Shown piece by piece: positions 1 to 7,135 of a stretch of 11,447 nt of DNA (the first letter of the stretch is position 1; every line of letters begins with the position of its first letter). The notes under the pieces were generated by a model that was not told the origin of the DNA, did no database searches, and worked only from the letters and a program-made list of their open reading frames with translations. This stretch comes from Flavipsychrobacter stenotrophus (lineage in GTDB: Bacteria > Bacteroidota > Bacteroidia > Chitinophagales > Chitinophagaceae). A program made the translations under genes and the position numbers. The stretch spans positions 1-11,447 of the forward strand of contig CANCOG010000112.1 in the NCBI GenBank assembly GCA_947379685.1, written 5' to 3'.

Positions 1-49
1 TCCCGACATTTAGTCGGGAGGGTCCGCGGTTCGAACCCGTGTGCTTCCA
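1..49 (+). tRNA. 3' part of a tRNA (or tRNA-like RNA), isotype not assignable, 5' end outside window
   Basis: The T-arm is clear: loop TTCGAAC at 30-36 closed by a 5-bp stem (25-29 with 37-41, one G-T pair). The 3' acceptor strand TGCTTCC (42-48) and discriminator A49 follow; CCA is not encoded. Upstream is a perfect 7-bp hairpin, TCCCGAC (1-7) with GTCGGGA (13-19), with a 5-base loop. Read as an anticodon arm, its 7-base loop (6-12 re-registered) would lack U33, so it fits better as the outer part of a long variable arm of a class II tRNA. In that case GGGTC (20-24) would pair with bases beyond the window edge. A73 argues against serine. The intrinsic terminator directly after it supports a real RNA gene. 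The anticodon cannot be read with confidence. Confidence 0.7.
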
Positions 50-50
50 C

Positions 51-81
51 AAAAGCCTCGCAAAATGCGGGGCTTTTTTTT
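51..81 (+). terminator. Rho-independent terminator after the tRNA
   Basis: AAGCCTCGCA (53-62) pairs with TGCGGGGCTT (66-75), 10 bp including one T-G pair, around a 3-base loop. It runs into eight T residues (74-81). It lies one base after the tRNA-like 3' end and has the shape of a classic intrinsic terminator. The A-run on the 5' side could make it work weakly in the other direction, but no minus-strand gene points into it. Confidence 0.85.
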
Positions 82-383
82 GCCCTTGCCTGGTCTTGAG
101 TTGAGTTGACACAAAACGTCAACTTGAAAGAAATGAAATTTGGTTCATACAAATATGCCAATTACGACCTACTCAACGGTCAGGCAGAATAGGTATTTTG
201 AAATTACAAGCCAGTTGCTGTCACGTATCCACCCTTATAACCTTCCATCCAAAACCGTTTATATTCATCATCAACTGCAAAAATCTCATCTAACCACCAC
301 AACCGACAAATAAACGTTAAACCCTAACCATTTGTAACGATAAGAACCGGTTTGCATGATACATTCGTACTCAAATCTATTCT
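82..383. other. Intergenic region, no gene seen
   Basis: About 300 bases between the tRNA terminator and the epimerase gene. The longest ATG-started reading frames are only a dozen or so codons and have no recognisable product. The one structural element is an inverted repeat at 103-125 (listed separately). The promoter of the downstream gene should lie here, but I found no good TTG/TAnnTTTG pair. The nearest is GGTTTG at about 349-354, which lacks the TA of the -7 box. Confidence 0.6.
103..125. repeat. Small inverted repeat
   Basis: AGTTGAC (104-110) is exactly complementary to GTCAACT (118-124), with a 7-base loop ACAAAAC; a flanking G-T pair extends it by one. No T-run follows, so it is not an intrinsic terminator. 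It could be a protein-binding palindrome or a chance hairpin. Confidence 0.35.
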
Positions 384-1301
384 ATGAAAACCATTGGCAT
401 TATTGGCGGATCGGGCTTTACAGGTAAGTACATTACTGAGCTACTTGTTAAAAATGGTTACAGTGTGATCATTTTTACGCGTAGTACAAAAGGCATACCA
501 AACACGACACAGGTCATGTATGCGCAATGGGATTGGGTCACTGGAACCGGAGACGTCGAAGCGTTAAAAAGGCTCGATGTGGCCATTCACCTGGCTGGTG
601 CTGGTATTGCAGAAAAGAGATGGACAACACAACGAAAAAAGGAGATTCTGGATAGCAGAGTAAACAGCACAAATTTCCTGCTTGAACAACTCAAATTGCA
701 TGCACCTGACTGTAAGACATTTATTGCCGCATCAGCCACAGGCTTCTATGGCCCTGACAACCCGGGAAACAGCGCATTTACCGAAGATGCCAGCCCGGCT
801 ACCGACTTCCTGGGCAATACCTGCCGCGACTGGGAGAATGCGTCAAAAAGGGGCGCTACGTTCATGCGCACAGCTGTATTAAGGTTTGGAATTGTACTCG
901 GCAAGGAAGGGGGCGCATTTCCGGAGCTGGCAGGCCCGATGAAATTTGGCATTATGCCCATTCTGGGCAACGGCAAACAGGTCGTAAGCTGGATATCAGT
1001 TGAAGACATTGCTGGCATTGTGCTTTTCGCCATTGAACACGAGGGGGTCTCTGGAATATACAACACCGTAGCCCCTAATCCGGCGACACACAAGCAGCTA
1101 ATGCAAACCATTAGCCGACTCAGGAAAGGGTTCGCAATACCTGCGCCAGTCCCGGCATTTGTACTGAAAATAATGCTGGGAGAATTAAGTATCGAATTGT
1201 TGAAAAGTTGTAACGTTAGCGCAAAAAAAATTCAGGATGCCGGTTACAAATTCGCGCATCCTGAAATTTCCGGAGCCATTGGCTCTATTTTGGCAAAGTA
1301 A
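384..1301 (+). CDS. TIGR01777 family NAD(P)-dependent epimerase (YfcH/SDR39U1-like)
   Basis: This 305-residue protein is an extended short-chain dehydrogenase/epimerase. The N-terminal Rossmann dinucleotide motif GGSGFTG is at residues 8-14, HLAGAGI at 69-75, and the SATGFYG segment at 117-123 corresponds to the Ser/Tyr region of the family. The C-terminal part (about 250-300, including LGELSIELL and ending HPEISGAI) matches the DUF1731 tail typical of TIGR01777 proteins. Length is normal for the family (about 300). The real substrate of YfcH-type proteins is not established; a cytoplasmic NADP-dependent oxidoreductase or epimerase is the safe description. The ATG at 384 places the Rossmann motif at the correct distance from the N-terminus. 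There is no clear ribosome-binding site, as is usual in Bacteroidota. It converges on the next gene with 14 bp between the stops and no terminator visible there. Confidence 0.9.
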   Translation: MKTIGIIGGSGFTGKYITELLVKNGYSVIIFTRSTKGIPNTTQVMYAQWDWVTGTGDVEALKRLDVAIHLAGAGIAEKRWTTQRKKEILDSRVNSTNFLLEQLKLHAPDCKTFIAASATGFYGPDNPGNSAFTEDASPATDFLGNTCRDWENASKRGATFMRTAVLRFGIVLGKEGGAFPELAGPMKFGIMPILGNGKQVVSWISVEDIAGIVLFAIEHEGVSGIYNTVAPNPATHKQLMQTISRLRKGFAIPAPVPAFVLKIMLGELSIELLKSCNVSAKKIQDAGYKFAHPEISGAIGSILAK

Positions 1302-1315
1302 ATATCCTGTATATA

Positions 1316-1780
1316 TTACGAAAGCAGTTTCTGCCTGAGCAAGAATTCGAGTTGCTCATTAGAAACACTGAGTTTCTTGTTCATTTCACGCTCTTCAAGC
1401 TTTTCAGCATAAACATCATACGCCCTCAGAATAGTCATATCCAACTCCTCCTCATTCCAGGGTTTGGTGAGGTAATGAAATATCTTGCCCTTATTAACAG
1501 CGTCTACAACAGCATTCATATCAGCATAACCTGTAAGCAATATCCTTATTGGGTCAGGATAGTCACCTAATATCGTCTCCAGAAATTCCACACCGGTCAT
1601 TTGTGGCATCCGCTGATCGGTAATAATGATATTTATGGGGTTGTCATGCAACACCTTTATAGCTTCTTCACCGCTAATCGCAGTGTAGATATTATATTTA
1701 ATTCTAAATACAGCCTTAAAAGAAATCAGGTTATTTATTTCATCATCAACATATAAAATGTTAATCCCATCTTTTTTCAT
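1316..1780 (-). CDS. Stand-alone response regulator receiver protein with helical tail
   Basis: The protein is 154 residues from the ATG at 1780; a GTG one codon upstream (1783) would add one residue and is less likely. It has a full REC domain: acidic pocket VDDE at 11-14, phospho-acceptor D55 in TDQRMP, the TGY segment with the switch Thr, and the KPW segment with the conserved Lys. After about residue 115 there is only a charged helical tail (AEKLEEREMNKKL...), with no HD-GYP, DNA-binding or other output domain. It is strikingly similar to the N-terminal REC of the hybrid kinase at 7136-8233: they share ILYxDDExNNLxxFKAxFR, DQRMPxxTGVxF, PxPIRxLxTGY, NxGxIFxY and KPW. It is transcribed divergently from the five-gene unit and may share its control region. 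Likely role: phosphate acceptor or adaptor for one of the neighbouring kinases (inference). Confidence 0.9.
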   Translation of the reverse strand: MKKDGINILYVDDEINNLISFKAVFRIKYNIYTAISGEEAIKVLHDNPINIIITDQRMPQMTGVEFLETILGDYPDPIRILLTGYADMNAVVDAVNKGKIFHYLTKPWNEEELDMTILRAYDVYAEKLEEREMNKKLSVSNEQLEFLLRQKLLS

Positions 1781-1793
1781 CACTGTCGTTTTA

Positions 1794-1824
1794 CAAACAT
1801 TACTGAAATAATAATTAATTGCAA
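1794..1824 (-). promoter_or_regulatory. Candidate Bacteroidota-type promoter for the minus-strand response regulator
   Basis: On the minus strand a TTG (complement of 1822-1824) is followed after 19 bases by TAATGTTTG (complement of 1794-1802). This is the Bacteroidota -33 TTG / -7 TAnnTTTG arrangement with one extra base in the -7 box. Transcription would start very close to the ATG at 1780, giving a very short leader. Such motifs arise easily in AT-rich DNA, so this is tentative. Confidence 0.3.
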
Positions 1825-1838
1825 GGTACTCAAAATTC

Positions 1839-1870
1839 TTGAAATTTACACAGATATTGCAGTATATTTA
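1839..1870 (+). promoter_or_regulatory. Candidate promoter for the five-gene signalling unit
   Basis: TTG at 1839-1841 and TATATTTA at 1863-1870 (seven of eight matches to TAnnTTTG) are 21 bases apart. This would give a leader of about 90 bases before the ATG at 1967. An alternative -7 box, TAAATTTT at 1902-1909, has no matching TTG upstream. The leader also holds a perfect 10-bp palindrome ACTAATTAGT (1952-1961), five bases before the start codon, which could be a binding site or chance. Confidence 0.25.
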
Positions 1871-1966
1871 TGCATTCTCTTTCGTAAACGTATTGTTAAC
1901 ATAAATTTTTAAATAAATCCGTTAATAATTCTAATGCCGGGGCTATTAATAACTAATTAGTAAAAA

Positions 1967-4285
1967 ATGAGCAACATTAAGGACAAAATAAAACGCTCTT
2001 CAGGCCTGAACAGCCTGTACAAACCTGAGTTTTTTCGCTTGGCAGACGTTGAAGACAGGAAGAAATTCGATTTACTAATATTGCGTGAAGATGTACATGT
2101 GTTCGATGAGATTAACAGCCAGTTAAGGGAATTAATCAAAAGCAGAAATCCTAAGCAAAGGCTTAGTGATGAAGATTATCATAAACTAATCTCCAAACAT
2201 TTAAACGACTGTGAACCTGACAATTACGGAGTTTGGGTATTCTATCCCTGGTCTGGCAGAATGGTACATATGCTGGACAGTGAAGAATTTATCGACTTAC
2301 GGACATCAGCGAACAGACACAAGATAACTACCGCGGAACGCGACCTTTTAGGCACAAAAAAAGTTGGCGTTATCGGACTTTCAGTTGGACAGTCCGTTTC
2401 TGTCACACTGGCTATGGAACGGGGATGTGGAGAACTTCGCCTTGCCGACTTCGACACACTTGAATTGAATAACCTGAACCGTATACGCACAGGTGTACAC
2501 AACCTCGGCTTATATAAAGCTTACTCGGTTGCCCGGGAAATTGCGGAAATCGATCCATTCTTTAAAGTAGTGTGTTACACAGAAGGCATTACCAACACTA
2601 CTATCGATGATTTTTTCACCAGGGAAGGCAAATTAGACCTTGTTATAGATGAATGCGACGGGGTCAATATTAAAATTAAATGCAGGATCAAAGCAAAAGC
2701 CCTTCATATTCCTGTGCTGATGGAAGCAAGCGATAGAGGAACACTGGATATCGAACGGTTTGACCTTGATCATAACCGCCCCATCATGCATGGATGGCTG
2801 AAACACTTACCCATCGACTTTGATGTGCTGGACAACCTCAACACGCCCGACGAAAAACTACCATATATTTTACCCATATCGGGGCTGGAGACTCTATCTT
2901 CGAGGATGAGAGCATCCATGATAGAAATACAGAATTCCATTACTACCTGGCCGCAACTAGCTACCGCCGTGACCCTTGGCGGGGCAATTACAGCTGATAC
3001 CTGCAGGCGTATTTTCCTGAACCAGTTTTCTGATTCGGGCCGGTACTTCATTGATATGGAAAGCCTGGTACGGGACATAAAACCCCGAAAGGAATATTCT
3101 CCCGGCGATGGTTACCTGTTACTCGACGAAAATGAGATGAGCATCATTGCAACAGATGCCCTCAGGCAAATAACGCCAACCGGATATGAGCCGGAAGACG
3201 CTGAAATAAAAAAATTGGTTACTGTTGCTATCGCAGCCCCTTCATCAGGAAACGACCAGCCCTGGAAATGGCTTTATACAAAGGGATGCTTATTCTTGTT
3301 TGCTGAAAACGAAGAATTCAGCCCATTTACCGATGTCAATAACAGCTCATCCTATATTGCAGCAGGCGCTGCTTTGGAGAATCTGGAACTGGAAGCAAGA
3401 AGGAAAACTCTGGGCACAATTATTACCTTGCTGCCATTAAAAAAGTATGCGAAACTAGCCGCAATAATACAATTTCATAAAGATGAACTCCCCCCGTCCG
3501 ACCTTACAGGTTCTGACGACCTTGTACATTATATCAATTACCGCATCACAAACCGAAAGCAAGGCAACGGTCGTAAGATAAATAAAGATAAGATTGACAG
3601 ACTAAAATCTGTTGTAGCCTCCGTGGCGGGCGCTGAGTTAATCGTAAAAGAGAACCCTGGCGTTATAGAGAAAATAGCCAATATCATTTCAATTGCGCAT
3701 CGCCTTAAACTGCTCCATGCACCATCACATTTTGAATTTTTCAGGCAACTTAGATGGAGTAATGATGAATGTATGAGAACTAGTGATGGCATTCATATAG
3801 ATGCTCTGGAACTGTCGCCTGCCGAGGTAATAGCGCTCAGAATGATCAGGAAGCAGGAGGTTATCAGGCTCCTTTCGGAATGGAAAGGAGGACAAGCACT
3901 TGAATACGGGATAAAAAAAACAGTAGAGTCATCTTCAGCTATTGGTTTAATAACAATGCCCGATTATTCGCCAAGAAGCTATATCTTAGCAGGAAAAGCT
4001 GTACAAAGAATGTGGCTGACTGCTACCAAGAATGATATTTCAATACATCCTTTGCAGGCTGCCGTGCTTCAATTTACCCATCTCGCTTCAGGCGTCTCAA
4101 AGAATATACCCACCCAATTGAGTGATGAATTGACTGAACAATACAAAAATTTTAATGAAATTTTCCGGGACACTGAATCTAAAAATGCTGTGTTCTTGTT
4201 CAGGTTAAGTATTGCCGAAAAACCGTTGACAAAAACTTACAGGAAACAAACAGAAAAAGTACTTTTTTCACCTAATACCAGATAA
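1967..4285 (+). CDS. Rv1355c family protein: ThiF/E1-like adenylyltransferase fused to a nitroreductase-like domain
   Basis: 772 residues in three parts. Residues 1-125 are a helical leader. Residues about 126-350 are a ThiF/E1-type Rossmann domain: GVIGLSVGQS (134-143) is the nucleotide loop, LRLADFD (157-163) the acidic strand, NNLNR (168-172) the ATP-contacting Asn/Arg, and VIDECD (226-231) the second acidic motif. The zinc-binding Cys pairs of MoeB/ThiF are absent. Residues about 400-750 resemble an FMN nitroreductase: APSSGNDQPW (424-433) is the characteristic FMN-site motif, and AVQRMWLTAT (678-687) matches the family's C-terminal helix. Proteins of this architecture are typified by M. 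tuberculosis Rv1355c (called MoeY), whose function is unknown; nothing here points to molybdopterin synthesis. It is presumably cytoplasmic. It is the first gene of the unit, and its stop overlaps the next start as TAATG. The ATG at 1967 follows an A-rich leader without a Shine-Dalgarno. Possible chemistry is adenylation coupled to a flavin redox step (inference). Confidence 0.85.
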   Translation: MSNIKDKIKRSSGLNSLYKPEFFRLADVEDRKKFDLLILREDVHVFDEINSQLRELIKSRNPKQRLSDEDYHKLISKHLNDCEPDNYGVWVFYPWSGRMVHMLDSEEFIDLRTSANRHKITTAERDLLGTKKVGVIGLSVGQSVSVTLAMERGCGELRLADFDTLELNNLNRIRTGVHNLGLYKAYSVAREIAEIDPFFKVVCYTEGITNTTIDDFFTREGKLDLVIDECDGVNIKIKCRIKAKALHIPVLMEASDRGTLDIERFDLDHNRPIMHGWLKHLPIDFDVLDNLNTPDEKLPYILPISGLETLSSRMRASMIEIQNSITTWPQLATAVTLGGAITADTCRRIFLNQFSDSGRYFIDMESLVRDIKPRKEYSPGDGYLLLDENEMSIIATDALRQITPTGYEPEDAEIKKLVTVAIAAPSSGNDQPWKWLYTKGCLFLFAENEEFSPFTDVNNSSSYIAAGAALENLELEARRKTLGTIITLLPLKKYAKLAAIIQFHKDELPPSDLTGSDDLVHYINYRITNRKQGNGRKINKDKIDRLKSVVASVAGAELIVKENPGVIEKIANIISIAHRLKLLHAPSHFEFFRQLRWSNDECMRTSDGIHIDALELSPAEVIALRMIRKQEVIRLLSEWKGGQALEYGIKKTVESSSAIGLITMPDYSPRSYILAGKAVQRMWLTATKNDISIHPLQAAVLQFTHLASGVSKNIPTQLSDELTEQYKNFNEIFRDTESKNAVFLFRLSIAEKPLTKTYRKQTEKVLFSPNTR

Positions 4286-4980
4286 TGATACGTATCCGTG
4301 CATTTAGGGCAATGGATGAATTAGAGTCATGTATGAAATTTGTTGAAGGTCACATGAAGATCTTGAAAGTTTTCGACATCGCTATGATTACATCTGCAAA
4401 TGTGGAGTGGTTTAACGACCCTAACACATATGTTATTGCTGCAGAATCGACTGAAACCGGGAAAATGCTGGGGGGAGCGAGAGTGCAGATTGCGGGCGGC
4501 AAGTACCCACTCCCGATTGAAAAAGCTGTAACCGAAATTGACGAAAGGATTCATGAAACAATACAATATTATATCCCTGAGGGTACCGGTGAACTATGTG
4601 GTTTATGGAATTCGAGGGAGATTGCCGGCATGGGCATAGGTAGTGTATATCTCACTCGTACGGCAGTTTGTATTGCACCTCAGCTAAAACTCAAAACATT
4701 ATTTGCTCTTTGTGCCCCCTACACTGTTGAAATGGGTGAAAAGGTTGGGTTCAGGGTTACTACCTTCCTGGGTAACAACGGTACTTTTTATTACCCTAAA
4801 CAAGATCTGGTGGCAACCGGCATGCTGCTGCCCAACTCCTACACGTTGGAGACCGCGGACTCTGAAGAGAAAGACGAAATATTTAGTATACGAGAGAATT
4901 TAAAACAGCTTAAAGTTGCCGAAGGGAGACGTGGGAAATTCGATTTGCATTTTGATTTAGAAATAAAAAATTGCCCATGA
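4285..4980 (+). CDS. GNAT-fold acyltransferase-like protein, partner of the Rv1355c-type protein
   Basis: 231 residues with no signal peptide or membrane segment. The central segment looks like the acyl-CoA N-acyltransferase fold. GGARVQ (63-68) is a strand turn, and GLWNSREIAGMGIG (106-119) combines a strand with an R/G-x-G-x-G/A-like acyl-CoA pyrophosphate loop. This is followed by helix VYLTRTAVCIA and by TLFALCAPYTVEMGEKVGFRV (138-158), like the late GNAT strand-helix with its 'GF' element. The run GARV - LPIE - LWNSR also recalls LuxI-type autoinducer synthases, which share this fold. However, the glutamate expected three residues before that Arg is Trp108 here, so it is not a canonical LuxI. 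Its start codon overlaps the preceding stop (TAATG), so translation is probably coupled, suggesting action on the same substrate. The charged C-terminal 40 residues are unassigned. The GNAT assignment is moderately supported; the substrate is unknown. Confidence 0.65.
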   Translation: MIRIRAFRAMDELESCMKFVEGHMKILKVFDIAMITSANVEWFNDPNTYVIAAESTETGKMLGGARVQIAGGKYPLPIEKAVTEIDERIHETIQYYIPEGTGELCGLWNSREIAGMGIGSVYLTRTAVCIAPQLKLKTLFALCAPYTVEMGEKVGFRVTTFLGNNGTFYYPKQDLVATGMLLPNSYTLETADSEEKDEIFSIRENLKQLKVAEGRRGKFDLHFDLEIKNCP

Positions 4981-7121
4981 AAAACCTTTTCTTTTTATTC
5001 CTGCTTGGTATAATATGCTTTTTTTCGTGTGCTGTTTTTGGCCAGGAACCTGTTATATATAATTCCCCTGGCAAAAATATCCCCATTGGAAGACAAATCA
5101 GCACGCTGGAAGACAAAGAAAAAAAGATGACGTTGGCTGATGCTCTGACTTCGAAAAAATTTGTCCGAAGCACGCTTGATGCACCCAGCCTTAACGTAAG
5201 TCTTTCCACTTTTTGGGTAAAAATGATCGTGAACAACCAGACAGATGCGCAATCTCTTGTTCTGAATCTGGAGTACCCGACAATTGACAGCATAACATTT
5301 TACGCCATTAAGGACTCTGGAAAGTATGACAGCGTTGCGAGTGGCGAGTTCGTACCTTTTTTCAACAGAGAGTATAAACATCAAAATTATATTTTCGACC
5401 TCGACGTAAAGAAGGGGCAGTCACGTACATATCTGCTGAAAGTATTTGCATCTGAGCCTATTCAGCTGCCACTTACCATCGGGTCTGCACAAACTATTGC
5501 GGAAGAAATTTATACCCGCGACCTGCTCTTTGGTTTGTATGCCGGCATAATACTGGTAATGTTACTGTATAATTTATTCCTCTATTTTACCGTAAGAGAT
5601 AAATCATATTTATTTTATGTTGGCTACATCTTTTTTACGGGGCTCACTCAGGCATGCCTGCAAGGCTATGCTCCCCGTTTTTTCTATCCAAATTCTTACT
5701 ACCTCGCCAATGCAATGATGGTATGGGTGCCGGCATTTTCAGGCATTTTCGCGATAGTGTTTATCAACAACTTTATGCAGGTCCGCGTATTTACCCCGGT
5801 TCTTTATCGTGTTATCGTCGCATTCCTGATTGTATATTTCGGTATTGTTGCTTTGAGCTTTTCCGGCCAGTTTTTAATGTGTACCGAAATCATGCAACTT
5901 GCAGTAACTGTCCTTGCTGTTGTTGTTTATGTTACAGCCGTAAAAATATCACTGAAAGGCTATCGCCCTGCAAAAATATTCCTGGTCGCCTGGACGGTAT
6001 TTATAGCCGCAGTAGTTGTTTTTGTAATGCGAAACTTCGGAGCCCTACCCTACAATAATTACACTTATTACGCTATGCAGATAGGGTCTGCCGTAGAAGT
6101 GGTACTACTGTCCTTCGCACTTGCGGACAAGATAAACCTGTTCAGGAAGGAAAAAGAAGAGTCGCAGGCGCAAGCTATGGTTGCCTTACAGGAAAACGAA
6201 CGCATTGTAAGAGAGCAAAATGTTATCCTTGAAAAGAAAGTAGGCGAACGCACCCACGAATTGAGGCTTTCTAATACAGAATTGAATAAAGCGATGAAGG
6301 AGCTAAAGGATGCAGAGTCGCAATTGGTAGAATCTGAAAAAATGGCATCTTTGGGTCAATTGACAGCCGGGATAGCTCATGAGATCAACAACCCGATAAA
6401 CTTCGTCACTTCCAATGTAAAGCCGCTAAACAGGGACGTACAGATTTTGCTGGATACCGTAGATGTTATGGAAAAGATGATTGTTGAACAATCGCCTGAA
6501 AAACAAAAGCAAATCAAGGATTACAAACAGGAAATTGATTACGATTATCTTAAACTTGAGATTGAACAGCTGCTGAGCGGAATAAGTGACGGCGCCTCCA
6601 GAACCGCTGAAATTGTAAAGGGACTTCGCATTTTTTCGAGGCTGGATGAAGACGACATTAAGAGAGCTGACATCAATGAGGGTATGGATTCTACTCTTGT
6701 TATCAGCAATAACCTGCTGAATAACCTGATAACAATTGATAAAAGTTATGGAAATTTGCCACTGATAGAATGTTATCCCGGGAAACTAAACCAGGTTTTC
6801 CTTAATATGATTTCCAATGCTGTTTATGCAGTAAAGAAAAAATTCGGGGATAAGGAAGGTGGCGTGATAACCATCAAAACTTTCCGCGACGATCAGTTTA
6901 TCAATATCGTTATTGGCGACAACGGGATGGGGATGGACGAGAATACCAAGAAAAGATTATTTGAACCATTTTTCACCACGAAGGATGTAGGAGAAGGGAC
7001 AGGTCTGGGGCTCTCTATTGCCTACAATACTATCAATAAACATAATGGTCAGATCGTAATTGATTCGGAACCCGGAGTTGGTACATCATTTACAATTAAA
7101 TTACCTTTAATTCAACACTAA
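4977..7121 (+). CDS. 7TMR-DISM membrane sensor histidine kinase
   Basis: 714 residues from the ATG at 4977, which overlaps the upstream stop as ATGA; a TTG at 4971 in the same frame is less likely. A signal peptide (about 1-22, cleavage near VFG/QE) leads to an extracytoplasmic all-beta sensor of the 7TMR-DISMED2 type (about 40-170). Seven hydrophobic helices span about 183-385, followed by a coiled coil (about 388-455). The kinase core has H468 in GQLTAGIAHEINNP, an N-box around NMISNAVYAV (610-619), the G1 box DNGMGMD (648-654), an F-box at EPFF and the G2 box GEGTGLGL (672-679). All catalytic motifs are intact. The His-box with AHEINNPINF is of the subfamily common with DISM sensors. DISM sensor domains are thought to bind small ligands, often carbohydrate-like, though this ligand is unknown. 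Downstream partners are the hybrid kinase and receiver protein that follow. Confidence 0.93.
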   Translation: MKNLFFLFLLGIICFFSCAVFGQEPVIYNSPGKNIPIGRQISTLEDKEKKMTLADALTSKKFVRSTLDAPSLNVSLSTFWVKMIVNNQTDAQSLVLNLEYPTIDSITFYAIKDSGKYDSVASGEFVPFFNREYKHQNYIFDLDVKKGQSRTYLLKVFASEPIQLPLTIGSAQTIAEEIYTRDLLFGLYAGIILVMLLYNLFLYFTVRDKSYLFYVGYIFFTGLTQACLQGYAPRFFYPNSYYLANAMMVWVPAFSGIFAIVFINNFMQVRVFTPVLYRVIVAFLIVYFGIVALSFSGQFLMCTEIMQLAVTVLAVVVYVTAVKISLKGYRPAKIFLVAWTVFIAAVVVFVMRNFGALPYNNYTYYAMQIGSAVEVVLLSFALADKINLFRKEKEESQAQAMVALQENERIVREQNVILEKKVGERTHELRLSNTELNKAMKELKDAESQLVESEKMASLGQLTAGIAHEINNPINFVTSNVKPLNRDVQILLDTVDVMEKMIVEQSPEKQKQIKDYKQEIDYDYLKLEIEQLLSGISDGASRTAEIVKGLRIFSRLDEDDIKRADINEGMDSTLVISNNLLNNLITIDKSYGNLPLIECYPGKLNQVFLNMISNAVYAVKKKFGDKEGGVITIKTFRDDQFINIVIGDNGMGMDENTKKRLFEPFFTTKDVGEGTGLGLSIAYNTINKHNGQIVIDSEPGVGTSFTIKLPLIQH

Positions 7122-7135
7122 CACTGGGTCACAAG

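Noticed and set aside
1..49. 3' end of tmRNA (ssrA)
   Set aside because: The sequence before the T-arm lacks the usual tmRNA GTAGAA/GGAC context and the acceptor reads TGCTTCC, not a CNGCTCC-type end. It cannot be fully excluded without the upstream sequence.
1781..1783. GTG start for the minus-strand response regulator
   Set aside because: It is immediately before an ATG in the same frame; ATG is the more likely start and the difference is one residue.
1967..4285. Naming the fusion protein moeY / molybdopterin biosynthesis
   Set aside because: The name comes from Rv1355c only. No molybdenum-cofactor gene or motif supports it here.
4971..4976. TTG start for the 7TMR-DISM kinase, two codons upstream
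   Set aside because: The ATG at 4977 gives the typical ATGA overlap with the preceding stop and a normal signal peptide start (MKNLFF).
4285..4980. Calling the GNAT-like protein a true LuxI acyl-homoserine lactone synthase
   Set aside because: The hallmark Glu three residues before the conserved Arg is Trp108, and the N-terminal Arg/Phe/Trp pattern is not clearly matched.
4910..5384. Two overlapping minus-strand frames of about 130 codons opposite the kinase N-terminus
   Set aside because: They lie antisense to a well-supported gene, have no recognisable domain and are Cys/Arg/Phe-rich in the way shadow frames are.
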